Assembly: GCF_023887685.1 (NCBI RefSeq)
Contig: NZ_JAMWMR010000043.1
Span: forward strand, 1-32,574
Direction of reading: 5' to 3'
DNA: 32,574 nt
Source: Streptomyces macrolidinus
GTDB lineage: Bacteria > Actinomycetota > Actinomycetes > Streptomycetales > Streptomycetaceae
The position numbers were made by a program, and so were the translations under genes. The notes beneath the pieces are model-generated. The model did not search any database, was not told where the DNA came from, and saw only the letters and a program-made list of their open reading frames with translations. Shown piece by piece: positions 8,752 through 15,784 of this stretch. Numbering within the stretch: the stretch's first letter is position 1; each line of letters opens with the position of its first letter.

Positions 8752-10724
8752 ACGATCACCCCGGACAGATCACCCTCGGCGTTCACCGGCCGTACCCCGT
8801 CCGGCACATGGGCGACCGGGCCCAGAACGAGCACCGAGCGGGCGATCGCGTCGGAGTCGCCGAGGGTCACCGAGTCGACGCCCGGCCGGATCCCGGCCGC
8901 GGTCACCCAGTGCACCGACTCCGTGGGCACACCGAAGGCGAAGCGCCGCGGGTGGGCGCGACCCCGGCCGTCCAGCAGCCGGTAGGGCCGCTCGGTCACC
9001 GCGAGCCCGCCGGTCTCGTAGCCGCTGCCGTCGGCGCCCCGGATGCGGTAGGGCGTCGCCTGGTCGGTGTCGAGCAGGTGCCGCAGCAGCGGGTCGTCGG
9101 TGCGGCGCAGGTCCGGCTCCGGCAGCCGGGCCTCGATGAGCACGGTGGCGCGCACCGGGTCGCCCGGCACCGCCGTCGACGCCGCGATGTACTCCCGCTC
9201 CGTGGTGTCGATCCGGACCTGAGTGCCCGGCCCGGTCACCGTCAGCACGCCCGCCTCGATCAGCGCGACCATCTCCTCGATACGGGAGGCGGGCGGGCCG
9301 ATGGACAGGAACGCGTTGAGCGGGGTGTACCAGCCCTCCAGGTCGTCGCGGTGCGAGTTGCCGTCGAGGCCGCCGTGGTCGACCGCGAGCCGTACCTCGT
9401 TGCGCAGGTCGCGCAGGACGTCCAGGGCGGCCTTCAGCGGACCGCTGAGGTTGCCGCGGCGGGACTCCTCGACATCGCGCCGGAGATAGGCGAGGAGCCA
9501 GCCGGTGAAGTCCGCCCGGTCGGCGAACACCCGCTCGCCGTACGGGCGCGACAGGCGCTCCCAGTCCCAGCGCTCGGCGGCCGTGATGCCGTAGGAGTCG
9601 AGCAGGGCGGCAGGATCGGCGTCCGGCTCCAGGGCGAGGTAGCGCTCGGTGAACTCCTCGCGCAGCTCGTCGCCGCCGCGGGCGGCCAGCATCGTGCCGT
9701 AGTAGACGCTCTCCACCTCGCGCGAGATCAGCGGCCACAGGTCCGTGGAGAAGTTGAGCGAGCCGCCCGCGGCCGACCGCTCGCGCAGCGTCCGGATGTA
9801 GTCGGCGGTCAGCAGCTTGGGGAAGTAGCGGCCGGTGGCGCCCTTCTCGTTCTCGCCGCGCGCGTGGTACGGCACGCCGCGCCGGGAGAAGGCGTACAGG
9901 TTCGGCTCCTGGCCCGAGCGGCGGTAGACGAGCCGGCCGTCCACGCGCTCGAACCGCCCGCCGCGGCCCAGGGTGAACAGGGCCATGTGGTCGAAGAAGT
10001 TGAGGCCGAGCCCGCGCAGCAGCACGTTCTGTCCCGGCGCGATGCCGCTGAGGTCCAGGTCGGCCGGGTTGGCCGGGGTGATGTAGGTGAGGTGGTGGAT
10101 ACGGGACAGGCTCGCGGTGCGCGCCTCGCGGGCCGAGAGCCGGGCGGGGACGTGTCCCTGTGCCATCACGATGGCGTCCAGCTCGTTGAGCCGGGTGCCG
10201 TTCTCCAGCCGGATGCCCTGCGGGCCGCCGGGCACGCCGTGGGTGTCGGCCGCGGCCACGGCACGCGAGCGGTGCACCCGGACCTCGACGTGGTCAGGCG
10301 CGCGGTCGACGATGCGCTGGAAGCAGTCCTGGAGGTAGTGGCCGTAGAACGCGCGCGTGGGATACGAGTCCGGGCCGAGCCGTTCGGCCTCGGCGAGCAC
10401 GGCCGGGTCGTGGTCGGCGGGGTCCGCGAGCAGCGCGAGGCTCTTGGCCCACTCGTACAGGCTGGGGCCCGGCTCGATGGGGCCGTCGATCTGCGCGCTG
10501 TCGTCGGTGAAGACGGTGATCTGCGAGGCGACGGTGTTCATCAGCAGGTGCTGGGACTGCGCGGTGCGCCACACGGTGCCGGCGCCGGGCGCCGAGGGGT
10601 CGACGACGTGGACGGTGACGGCGCCGTGCGCGCGGGTACGGCGCTCGTTGGCCAGCAGCCGTTCCAGTACCGACAGCCCGCGGGGGCCGGCACCGATGAT
10701 GCAGACCTCGAGGGTGCTGTGCAT
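8748..10724 (-). CDS. creE: CreE-like FAD-dependent aspartate N-oxygenase
   Basis: A 658-residue FAD/NAD(P)-binding protein. The N-terminal dinucleotide fold has IIGAGPRGLSVLERLL, with the glycines at residues 11-16. The long body of the protein contains LRGLGLNFFDHMALFTLGR, typical of this large FAD/NAD(P)-binding family. In the cremeomycin pathway CreE oxidises L-aspartate stepwise to nitrosuccinate using NADPH and O2, and CreD then releases nitrite. The length and the adjacent, overlapping creD support orthology. The ATG at 10724 has GGAGA about 8 bases upstream. It is separated from the upstream CreM-like gene by 87 bp containing a strong hairpin, so expression of creE and creD may be partly uncoupled from it. 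Confidence 0.88.
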   Translation of the reverse strand: MHSTLEVCIIGAGPRGLSVLERLLANERRTRAHGAVTVHVVDPSAPGAGTVWRTAQSQHLLMNTVASQITVFTDDSAQIDGPIEPGPSLYEWAKSLALLADPADHDPAVLAEAERLGPDSYPTRAFYGHYLQDCFQRIVDRAPDHVEVRVHRSRAVAAADTHGVPGGPQGIRLENGTRLNELDAIVMAQGHVPARLSAREARTASLSRIHHLTYITPANPADLDLSGIAPGQNVLLRGLGLNFFDHMALFTLGRGGRFERVDGRLVYRRSGQEPNLYAFSRRGVPYHARGENEKGATGRYFPKLLTADYIRTLRERSAAGGSLNFSTDLWPLISREVESVYYGTMLAARGGDELREEFTERYLALEPDADPAALLDSYGITAAERWDWERLSRPYGERVFADRADFTGWLLAYLRRDVEESRRGNLSGPLKAALDVLRDLRNEVRLAVDHGGLDGNSHRDDLEGWYTPLNAFLSIGPPASRIEEMVALIEAGVLTVTGPGTQVRIDTTEREYIAASTAVPGDPVRATVLIEARLPEPDLRRTDDPLLRHLLDTDQATPYRIRGADGSGYETGGLAVTERPYRLLDGRGRAHPRRFAFGVPTESVHWVTAAGIRPGVDSVTLGDSDAIARSVLVLGPVAHVPDGVRPVNAEGDLSGVIV

Positions 10725-10752
10725 GCCAATTCTCCGTTCTGGGAAGAGGGTG

Positions 10753-10785
10753 ACCGGCGGCCGGTCAGAAGAGTCGGCCGCCGGT
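10753..10785 (-). terminator. Hairpin between the creM-like gene and creE
   Basis: ACCGGCGGCCG (10753-10763) pairs perfectly with CGGCCGCCGGT (10775-10785), with an 11-nt loop. It lies after the creM-like stop (10812) and before the creE start (10724), on the minus strand. It may be an internal attenuator or an mRNA-stabilising element that sets different levels of the CreM-like enzyme and CreE/CreD; it could also be a full terminator with a creE promoter after it. Confidence 0.6.
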
Positions 10786-10811
10786 TCCGCAGGGGAGCGG
10801 GGGTGGGCGGG

Positions 10812-12380
10812 TTACTGGTCGGCACCGGCCGCCAGCAGGCGGGCCAGTTCCAGGCGCTTGATCTTGGTGGTGGCGGTCTGCGGGAGGTCCTCCAGGCGCC
10901 ACTGGACCGGATCGGCGAGGGCCGGCAGGTCGACCACCGCCGTCTTCCAGGAGAGGTCGTCGAGGGGCGTGTCGTCGCGGGTGCACACCACCGGTACGGC
11001 ACGGCCGTCCGGGCCGGGGATGATGATGACCTCGACCAGCTCGGGCAGCCGGGTGAACAGCTTGTCCTCGATCTCCAGCGTGGACTGCACACCGGGGATC
11101 TCGTCGACCTCGCGGTCCAGCAGGTGCAGACAGCCCAGCTTGGTGCGGTAGCCGAGGTCGCCCATGCGCCACCAGCCGTCGCTGACCTGCTTCTGCCAGC
11201 GCTGGTGCTCACCGAGGTAGGTGACGATCCGGCCGTCGCTCCTGACCTCGATGAAGCCGGGGTTCTCCTTGGTGACGGGCGCGCCGTTGCGGCTGACCAC
11301 GCGTACCCCGGTCATGCCCGGGAACGGCATGCCGACGCAGCGGCCGTTGAAGTCGGCGCCGTCCTTGAGCGAGTACGTACGCGCGGCGATCGGGCCGACC
11401 TCGCTCTGCCCGTACGCCTGGGCGAAGCGCCGTCCCTTGCGGCGGGACGCCTTGAGCAGGGTGTTGACGGTACGCGGGTGGATGGCGTCGAAGGTACTGG
11501 AGAAGTACTTGACGTTGGCCAACGGCCCGCGCGGGTCGTCGGCCAGTTCCTCCCAGCGCAGGAACGTGTTGGGGTGGGCCTCGATGAAGCCGGGCGGGGT
11601 CTGGGCGAACAGCTCGCCCACCGTCTTCGGGTCGTCGTCCCTGAGGATGATCAGCGGGTGCCCCTGGAGGATCGAGATGGGCATCGCCGTGAACATCCGC
11701 GAGTGCACGAACGACACATGGACCGCGATGGGTTCGCTGCGCCGCACGGCGGTGGCCACGACGGTGGCCTGCGGGCGGTAGCGGGCCTGGAAGCTCATGC
11801 CGGTGTGCACGGCGAGCTTCGGGGTGCCGGTGGTGCCGGAGGTGTGGGTGATGAGGGTGGGGTGGTCGATGGGCATGGCGACCGCGGGCACCCGCTCGAC
11901 GCCCGCCAGCTCGGCGAACGAGGTGGCTCCCGCGTACTCGCCGCGGGCCAGCAGCACGGTGCGGGACAGCTCGAAGACCTCGGCGGGCAGGTGGTGTTCG
12001 AGCTTGTCCTGGTCGGTGATGAGGAACGGCCGTCCGACCCGGCGCAGCAGTTCGGCGACCGTCGCGCCGTCCAGCTTGGGGGACAGCAGAACCGGGATGG
12101 CGCCCGTGCGGGCGATGGCACAGGCGAGGAGGGAGATGTCGAAGCCGTCGCTCTTGTGTACGACGACATGGTCCCCGGGACGCACCTTGACCGACCACAG
12201 TCGGGAGGCGAAGTCGTCCACCAGGTCGGCCAGTTCGGTCAGGGTCGTACGGCGGCCGAGTCCGGGGGCGATGTCCAGGTCGTGATCGAGGATCACGAAG
12301 TTCGCCGGATGTCGGGCCGCTGCCCGGTCGAACAGCGTGCCGAGCCGTATTCCCTTGCTTCCTATTCGCTGGAGAAACAT
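10812..12380 (-). CDS. creM: CreM-like ATP-dependent adenylating enzyme (putative nitrite-using diazotase/N-nitrosylase)
   Basis: A 522-residue ANL-superfamily (acyl-CoA synthetase-like) enzyme. Seen: the ATP loop TSGTTGTPK (180-188), the A5 motif YGQSEVGP (323-330), the A7 aspartate in MGDLG (Asp408), the hinge DREVDEI (422-428) and C-terminal lysines in TTKIKRLE (Lys506, Lys508). In general such proteins adenylate carboxylates. CreM of cremeomycin and Tri17 of triacsin instead activate nitrite with ATP to diazotize an amine or nitrosate a hydrazine. Placement directly upstream of creE and creD makes the nitrite-using role the best reading. A conventional acyl-CoA or acyl-adenylate role remains possible. 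The start ATG at 12380 has only a weak GAGAGA upstream. Confidence 0.75.
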   Translation of the reverse strand: MFLQRIGSKGIRLGTLFDRAAARHPANFVILDHDLDIAPGLGRRTTLTELADLVDDFASRLWSVKVRPGDHVVVHKSDGFDISLLACAIARTGAIPVLLSPKLDGATVAELLRRVGRPFLITDQDKLEHHLPAEVFELSRTVLLARGEYAGATSFAELAGVERVPAVAMPIDHPTLITHTSGTTGTPKLAVHTGMSFQARYRPQATVVATAVRRSEPIAVHVSFVHSRMFTAMPISILQGHPLIILRDDDPKTVGELFAQTPPGFIEAHPNTFLRWEELADDPRGPLANVKYFSSTFDAIHPRTVNTLLKASRRKGRRFAQAYGQSEVGPIAARTYSLKDGADFNGRCVGMPFPGMTGVRVVSRNGAPVTKENPGFIEVRSDGRIVTYLGEHQRWQKQVSDGWWRMGDLGYRTKLGCLHLLDREVDEIPGVQSTLEIEDKLFTRLPELVEVIIIPGPDGRAVPVVCTRDDTPLDDLSWKTAVVDLPALADPVQWRLEDLPQTATTKIKRLELARLLAAGADQ

Positions 12381-12450
12381 ATAACCGATCTCTCGTCCAT
12401 GGCTGCGGATTCACGAAGAGGGCCTGCGGTGACGCTGAATTGCCGTCGGT

Positions 12451-12502
12451 TTCAGGGACGGGTTCAGGGACGGTTCAGAGGCGGGTTCAGAGGCGGGCTC
12501 AG
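12451..12502. repeat. 12-bp tandem repeat array at the 3' end of the SRPBCC gene
   Basis: The plus strand reads TTCAGGGACGGG (12451-12462), TTCAGGGACGG (12463-12473), TTCAGAGGCGGG (12474-12485), TTCAGAGGCGGG (12486-12497), then CTCAG. On the minus strand the array begins at the SRPBCC stop codon and repeats TGA-containing units through the gap towards the creM-like gene. It looks like a small replication-slippage array. A similar 12-bp array occurs inside the FMN reductase gene at 18408-18467. Confidence 0.7.
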
Positions 12503-13062
12503 ATCTTCTCGTCGTTCTCGACGACGACCTTGATACGGGCGAGGGTGTCGTCGAGATCCCGCTCGAGCTTCTCCGTCCACTCGGTGACGAACCGCTTGCG
12601 GCCGTCCTCGTCGAGATCGGCGACGATCTTGTGGATACCGGCGGTGGCCTTGCCCATCCGGAAGTGGTGCACGAGCCAGCAGGTGCCGTCGCCGGCGTCC
12701 TCGACGTCGAAACCCCAGATGGACTCCTGGTCCTCGCGGGCGTGGGTGAGCATCATCCAGCGGAAGGTGCGGCCGGGTTCGGCGGCGACGACACGGGCCT
12801 CGGTGTACCAGGTGCCGCGCACCAGCGGGGCCCAGCCGACCACGTCCTCGCTGCGCAGGTTCTCGCCGCGGAAGACCGAGCCGACCGCCGAGGGCGCGCC
12901 CTCGGTCCACTCGCCGCCCTGGCACTCCGGGCTCCACTCCTTGCTACGGGTCAGATCGCTGACCACGGAGTAGACCTGTGCGGGTGTCGCGGAAACGCGA
13001 ATACGGGCGTCGAGTTCGAAGAGCGGTGAATTGTTGATGATGGTTTCCGTCGTGGCTGTCAT
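12499..13062 (-). CDS. SRPBCC (START/polyketide cyclase-like) protein
   Basis: A 187-residue SRPBCC-fold protein. Its N-terminal half has the typical pattern IRVSATPAQVYSVVSDLTR, followed by a short helix with SKEWSPECQGG and a beta-sheet stretch ending in a long C-terminal helix. Members bind hydrophobic ligands; some are aromatase/cyclases, others lyases or carriers. It is the first gene of the nitrous-acid operon, about 118 bp upstream of the creM-like gene. It may act on, or shield, the reactive diazo or nitroso product, but nothing in the sequence fixes the substrate. No clear Shine-Dalgarno precedes the ATG at 13062. The tandem repeat at 13121-13166 lies just upstream and could be its operator. 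Confidence 0.8.
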   Translation of the reverse strand: MTATTETIINNSPLFELDARIRVSATPAQVYSVVSDLTRSKEWSPECQGGEWTEGAPSAVGSVFRGENLRSEDVVGWAPLVRGTWYTEARVVAAEPGRTFRWMMLTHAREDQESIWGFDVEDAGDGTCWLVHHFRMGKATAGIHKIVADLDEDGRKRFVTEWTEKLERDLDDTLARIKVVVENDEKI

Positions 13063-13120
13063 GCCGGTAAGCGTGCCGATGGCTCAGGAAGGCGAGCAAT
13101 CAAGCCGTTCGGGGTCCGTC

Positions 13121-13166
13121 AAGTTTCAATTCCGGACAGCGATAAGTTTCAATTCCGGACAGCGAT
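13121..13166. repeat. Perfect 23-bp tandem duplication upstream of the nitrous-acid operon
   Basis: Two identical 23-bp units abut at 13121-13143 and 13144-13166. Each contains AAGTTTCAATTCCGG followed by ACAGCGAT. They are AT-richer than the surroundings and lie 59 bp upstream of the SRPBCC start. A 23-bp period places both copies on about the same face of the helix (two turns), as expected of direct-repeat operators such as those used by SARP-type activators. A recent slippage duplication with no function is the alternative. Confidence 0.7.
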
Positions 13167-13251
13167 GCGGAATCGGTGGACATAGTCGACAAGCAAAGTC
13201 GATGAATGAGGGTGGGGAATTGCGAAGGGGGGACCGGGGTGCGGGTGTGCG

Positions 13252-13282
13252 AAGGCGCCGCGGGCCGGGCCCGCGGCGCCTT
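13252..13282 (-). terminator. Strong terminator after the alcohol dehydrogenase gene
   Basis: AAGGCGCCGCGGGC (13252-13265) pairs perfectly with GCCCGCGGCGCCTT (13269-13282), a 14-bp stem with a 3-nt loop. It begins 27 bp past the dehydrogenase stop in the direction of its transcription. It isolates that gene from the nitrous-acid operon, so the latter must have its own promoter in the remaining stretch up to 13063. Confidence 0.8.
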
Positions 13283-13308
13283 GGGGGAATCCGGTACGGA
13301 CGGACCGG

Positions 13309-14286
13309 TCAGTCGTGTACCCGCAGCACCAGCTTGCCGTGCACCTTCCCCTCGTCCAGTCGGCGGTGCGCCTGCTCGGCCTCGCTCAGCGGGAGCACCT
13401 CGGTGGCGCGCGGACGCAGGAGACCCTGGGCCAGCAGATCGTTGATCCCGCGGGCCGCGTCGGCGAGTTGGGCGGTGTCCGCGTGCGAGATGGCGAAGCC
13501 GTGCACGGAGCGGTCCATCAGATACAGCGGCCCGACGGGCAGTACGGGGCGGGTGCGCAGGCCCGCCATCAGTACGACGCGGCCCCGGCTCGCCAGCAGG
13601 TCCACGGCCGTGTCCAGGTCGTTGCGGCCGGAGGTGTCGACGTGGACGTCCACACCGTGCGGGGCGGCGGCCCGGATCTGCCCGGCCACGTCGGGGGAGC
13701 GGTAGTCGACGACCTCGTGGGCGCCCAGCGACCGTACGTACTCCGCGTCGCGGCCGGAGGCGACGGCGATGACCCGCGCCCCGGCCCGGACCGCCATCAC
13801 CACCAGCGCGCTGCCGACGTTGCCGCCGGCGCCGAGCACGGCGACGGTCTCGCCCGGCCGCAGCCCGCCGTGCGTGAACAGCGCGAGGTGTGCGGTAGCG
13901 GCCGGGTGGGCGAGGGCCACCGCGTCCACGGCTGCCACGTTGTTGGGCAGGTGGTAGAGGCGGTCCACGGGCACCACGGCCTGTTCGGCGGCGGCGCCCT
14001 GTCGGCCGTCGTGGCCCAGGCTGTTGCACCAGACCCGGTCGCCCGCCTGGAAGCCGGGGGCGCCGGGACCGGCCCGGACCACCGTGCCGACCAGATCGCG
14101 GCCGATGACGAAGGGGAACTCGACGGGGGTACGCCAGGCCCCGGAACGGACGAAGGTGTCCACGTGGTTGACGGCGCTCACCTCGACGTCGACCAGCACA
14201 TCGTGCGGTCCTGGCACGGGCGGCGGAAGCTCGCCGTAGCGGATGACGTCCGGGGAGCCGAGCTGAGTGATGTAAGCGGCACGCAT
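13309..14286 (-). CDS. Zinc-free alcohol dehydrogenase / quinone oxidoreductase (MDR superfamily)
   Basis: A 325-residue medium-chain dehydrogenase/reductase. It starts MRAAYITQLGSPDVIRYGE, has the GroES-like domain first, then the NADPH site VLGAGGNVGSALVVMAVRAGA, and ends with KVHGKLVLRV, all typical of quinone oxidoreductase-like MDR proteins. The structural-zinc cysteine cluster is absent. It would reduce quinones or enones with NADPH. The ATG at 14286 begins the homology, and there is no clear ribosome binding site; a leaderless message is possible. It is divergent from the GNAT gene and cut off from the nitrous-acid operon by a strong terminator, so cluster membership is uncertain. Confidence 0.85.
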   Translation of the reverse strand: MRAAYITQLGSPDVIRYGELPPPVPGPHDVLVDVEVSAVNHVDTFVRSGAWRTPVEFPFVIGRDLVGTVVRAGPGAPGFQAGDRVWCNSLGHDGRQGAAAEQAVVPVDRLYHLPNNVAAVDAVALAHPAATAHLALFTHGGLRPGETVAVLGAGGNVGSALVVMAVRAGARVIAVASGRDAEYVRSLGAHEVVDYRSPDVAGQIRAAAPHGVDVHVDTSGRNDLDTAVDLLASRGRVVLMAGLRTRPVLPVGPLYLMDRSVHGFAISHADTAQLADAARGINDLLAQGLLRPRATEVLPLSEAEQAHRRLDEGKVHGKLVLRVHD

Positions 14287-14405
14287 GGTCGTCGAGTCTG
14301 CACCGCCGCGGCGGCCGACAGCAGTGTGCGCGCCGATCGCGGGCCACGCTCCGTCAGGTCGCACCCGGGTGCGTCAACTCCCCTCCGGCGGGCGGCCCGT
14401 GCTCC

Positions 14406-14411
14406 TACCCT
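14406..14411 (+). promoter_or_regulatory. -10 element of a leaderless promoter for the GNAT gene
   Basis: TACCCT ends exactly 7 nt before the ATG at 14419 and fits the TANNNT -10 pattern. There is no Shine-Dalgarno sequence between it and the start. In Streptomyces this spacing is typical of leaderless transcripts whose first base is the A of the start codon. No convincing -35 element was found. Confidence 0.5.
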
Positions 14412-14418
14412 CTCCCCC

Positions 14419-14859
14419 ATGACCCTCACCATGACCGACGTGCCGCCCGGCGACCGGCGGATGACCGCGGACATACGACCGCTCGTCCGCGTCCTGCGCC
14501 CCGCGCTCACCGACGCCGACTTCGACCGGTTCGCGGCCGAGGCCCACCGGCAGGGCCTGGTGTTCACCGCCACCTACGACCCCCACGGCCACTGCGCGGG
14601 CGTGGCCACGCACCGGGTGCTCGCCACCAGCCGCGGCCGGGTGCTCTTCGTCGACGACCTGGTAACCGACCCCGCCCGTCGCTCCGCCGGGATCGGCGCC
14701 GAGCTGCTGCGGCACCTCACCGCGCGGGCCCGCGCCGCGCACTGCGACCGCGTCGAACTCGACTCCGGTGTCACCAACCAGGCCGCCCACCGCTTCTACC
14801 ACGCCCGGCGCATGACCATCTCGGCCCTGCACTTCGCGCTGGAGGTCGGCGCGGACTGA
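14419..14859 (+). CDS. GNAT family N-acetyltransferase
   Basis: A 146-residue single-domain GNAT protein, normal for the family. The acetyl-CoA pyrophosphate-binding motif appears as RRSAGIGAELLRHL (Q/RxxGxG/A type), preceded by the strand VLFVDDLVTDPA and followed by the conserved C-terminal region NQAAHRFYHARRM. It transfers an acetyl group from acetyl-CoA to an amine; the substrate is unknown. It is divergent from the dehydrogenase gene, and the start is probably leaderless. It could be a self-protection enzyme in the cluster, or an unrelated housekeeping gene. Confidence 0.88.
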   Translation: MTLTMTDVPPGDRRMTADIRPLVRVLRPALTDADFDRFAAEAHRQGLVFTATYDPHGHCAGVATHRVLATSRGRVLFVDDLVTDPARRSAGIGAELLRHLTARARAAHCDRVELDSGVTNQAAHRFYHARRMTISALHFALEVGAD

Positions 14860-15001
14860 CGACTCAACGCCCCACATCAGCGCCCCTCCTCGGCATTGGC
14901 AGGCTCTTGGCCGCTCCTTGACCGGCCGCGCCGACGGTGTGCACACGCCGTACGAGTCGGTGGCGGTCCGCCGCCGACGAGAACGAAGGAGGCCTTTGAC
15001 C

Positions 15002-15634
15002 GTGCCCGCGACTGAGCCCGTCCCCGTCGACTTCTGGTTCGACCCGGTGTGTCCCTGGGCGTGGATGACGTCCCGCTGGCTGCTGGAGGTGGCCGAACGG
15101 CGCGCCCTGGACATCCGCTGGCACATCATGAGCCTGGCCGTCCTGAACGAGGGCCGCGAGGACCTGCCCGAGCGCTACCAGCGGCTGCTCACCGAAGGCT
15201 GGGCGCCGGTACGGGTGGTGATCGCCGCCCAGCAGAAGTACGGCCCGGAGGTCACCGGTCGGCTCTACACCGCTCTCGGTGAACGCATCCACCGGCAGGG
15301 CACCGGCCCGAGCCGTGCGGCGATCACCGAGGCTCTGGAGGAGGCCGGACTCTCGCCGGACCTGATCCAGTACGCCGAACTGGACACCTACGACCGTGAG
15401 TTGCGCGCCTCCCACCAGGAGGGCATCGACCGGGTCGGCCAGGAGGTCGGCACCCCGGTGATCTCCCTGCCGGGTCCCGACGGCACGAGTACGGCCTTCT
15501 TCGGCCCGGTCCTCACCCCCGCCCCGCGCGGTCAGGAGGCGCTGCGGCTGTGGGACGGCCTGGTGCTGCTGGCCGCCACACCCGGCTTCTACGAACTCAA
15601 ACGCAGCCGCACCCAGGGCCCGGTCTTCGACTGA
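15002..15634 (+). CDS. DsbA-fold oxidoreductase, mycothiol-dependent nitroreductase-like
   Basis: A 210-residue DsbA/FrnE-type thioredoxin-fold protein. Its sequence tracks Mycobacterium tuberculosis Rv2466c, a mycothiol-dependent nitroreductase, almost end to end as I recall it: FWFDPVCPW near the start, HIMSLAVLNEGREDLPE in the middle, and TPVISLPG with the cis-proline before AFFGPVLTPAPRGQEA. The active site is CPWA (Cys17, Ala20) instead of CPWC, so only the nucleophilic cysteine remains and a monothiol, mycothiol-mixed-disulfide mechanism is expected. GTG at 15002 follows AAGGAGG by 9 bases. Being beside a nitrite/nitroso pathway, it may deal with nitrosative stress; that is inference. 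Confidence 0.87.
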   Translation: MPATEPVPVDFWFDPVCPWAWMTSRWLLEVAERRALDIRWHIMSLAVLNEGREDLPERYQRLLTEGWAPVRVVIAAQQKYGPEVTGRLYTALGERIHRQGTGPSRAAITEALEEAGLSPDLIQYAELDTYDRELRASHQEGIDRVGQEVGTPVISLPGPDGTSTAFFGPVLTPAPRGQEALRLWDGLVLLAATPGFYELKRSRTQGPVFD

Positions 15635-15691
15635 CACCCCGCTGCCCGTCGCCCGTCGTACTGAACGGCCCGCGCCACGCGCCGTGTTGAA

Positions 15692-15731
15692 CGGCCCGCG
15701 CCACCCGACCCCGTAGGGGCGGCGCGGGCCG
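15692..15731. terminator. Bidirectional terminator with a duplicated left arm
   Basis: CGGCCCGCGCC (15692-15702) pairs with GGCGCGGGCCG (15721-15731). It lies between the convergent DsbA-like and MFS genes. The left arm is part of a 17-bp direct repeat, TGAACGGCCCGCGCCAC, present at 15662-15678 and 15688-15704, so either copy could pair with the right arm. Confidence 0.75.
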
Positions 15732-15784
15732 TGTCTTCGGGGCGGCCGGAGTGCGGCCCGGCCACCGGTTCGGCGGTGGCGTCG

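Noticed and set aside
8808..12533. A 1241-codon open frame on the plus strand opposite creE and the creM-like gene
   Set aside because: It is a GC-skew shadow: the translation is low-complexity Gly/Ala/Val/Arg with no domains, while the minus strand encodes clear flavoprotein and ANL enzymes across the same bases.
13121..13166. CRISPR repeats
   Set aside because: Only two units, directly abutting with no spacers, and no cas genes.
14937..14946. GTGTGCACAC palindrome before the DsbA-like gene
   Set aside because: Only 10 bp with no flanking symmetry; too short to call an operator without comparison.
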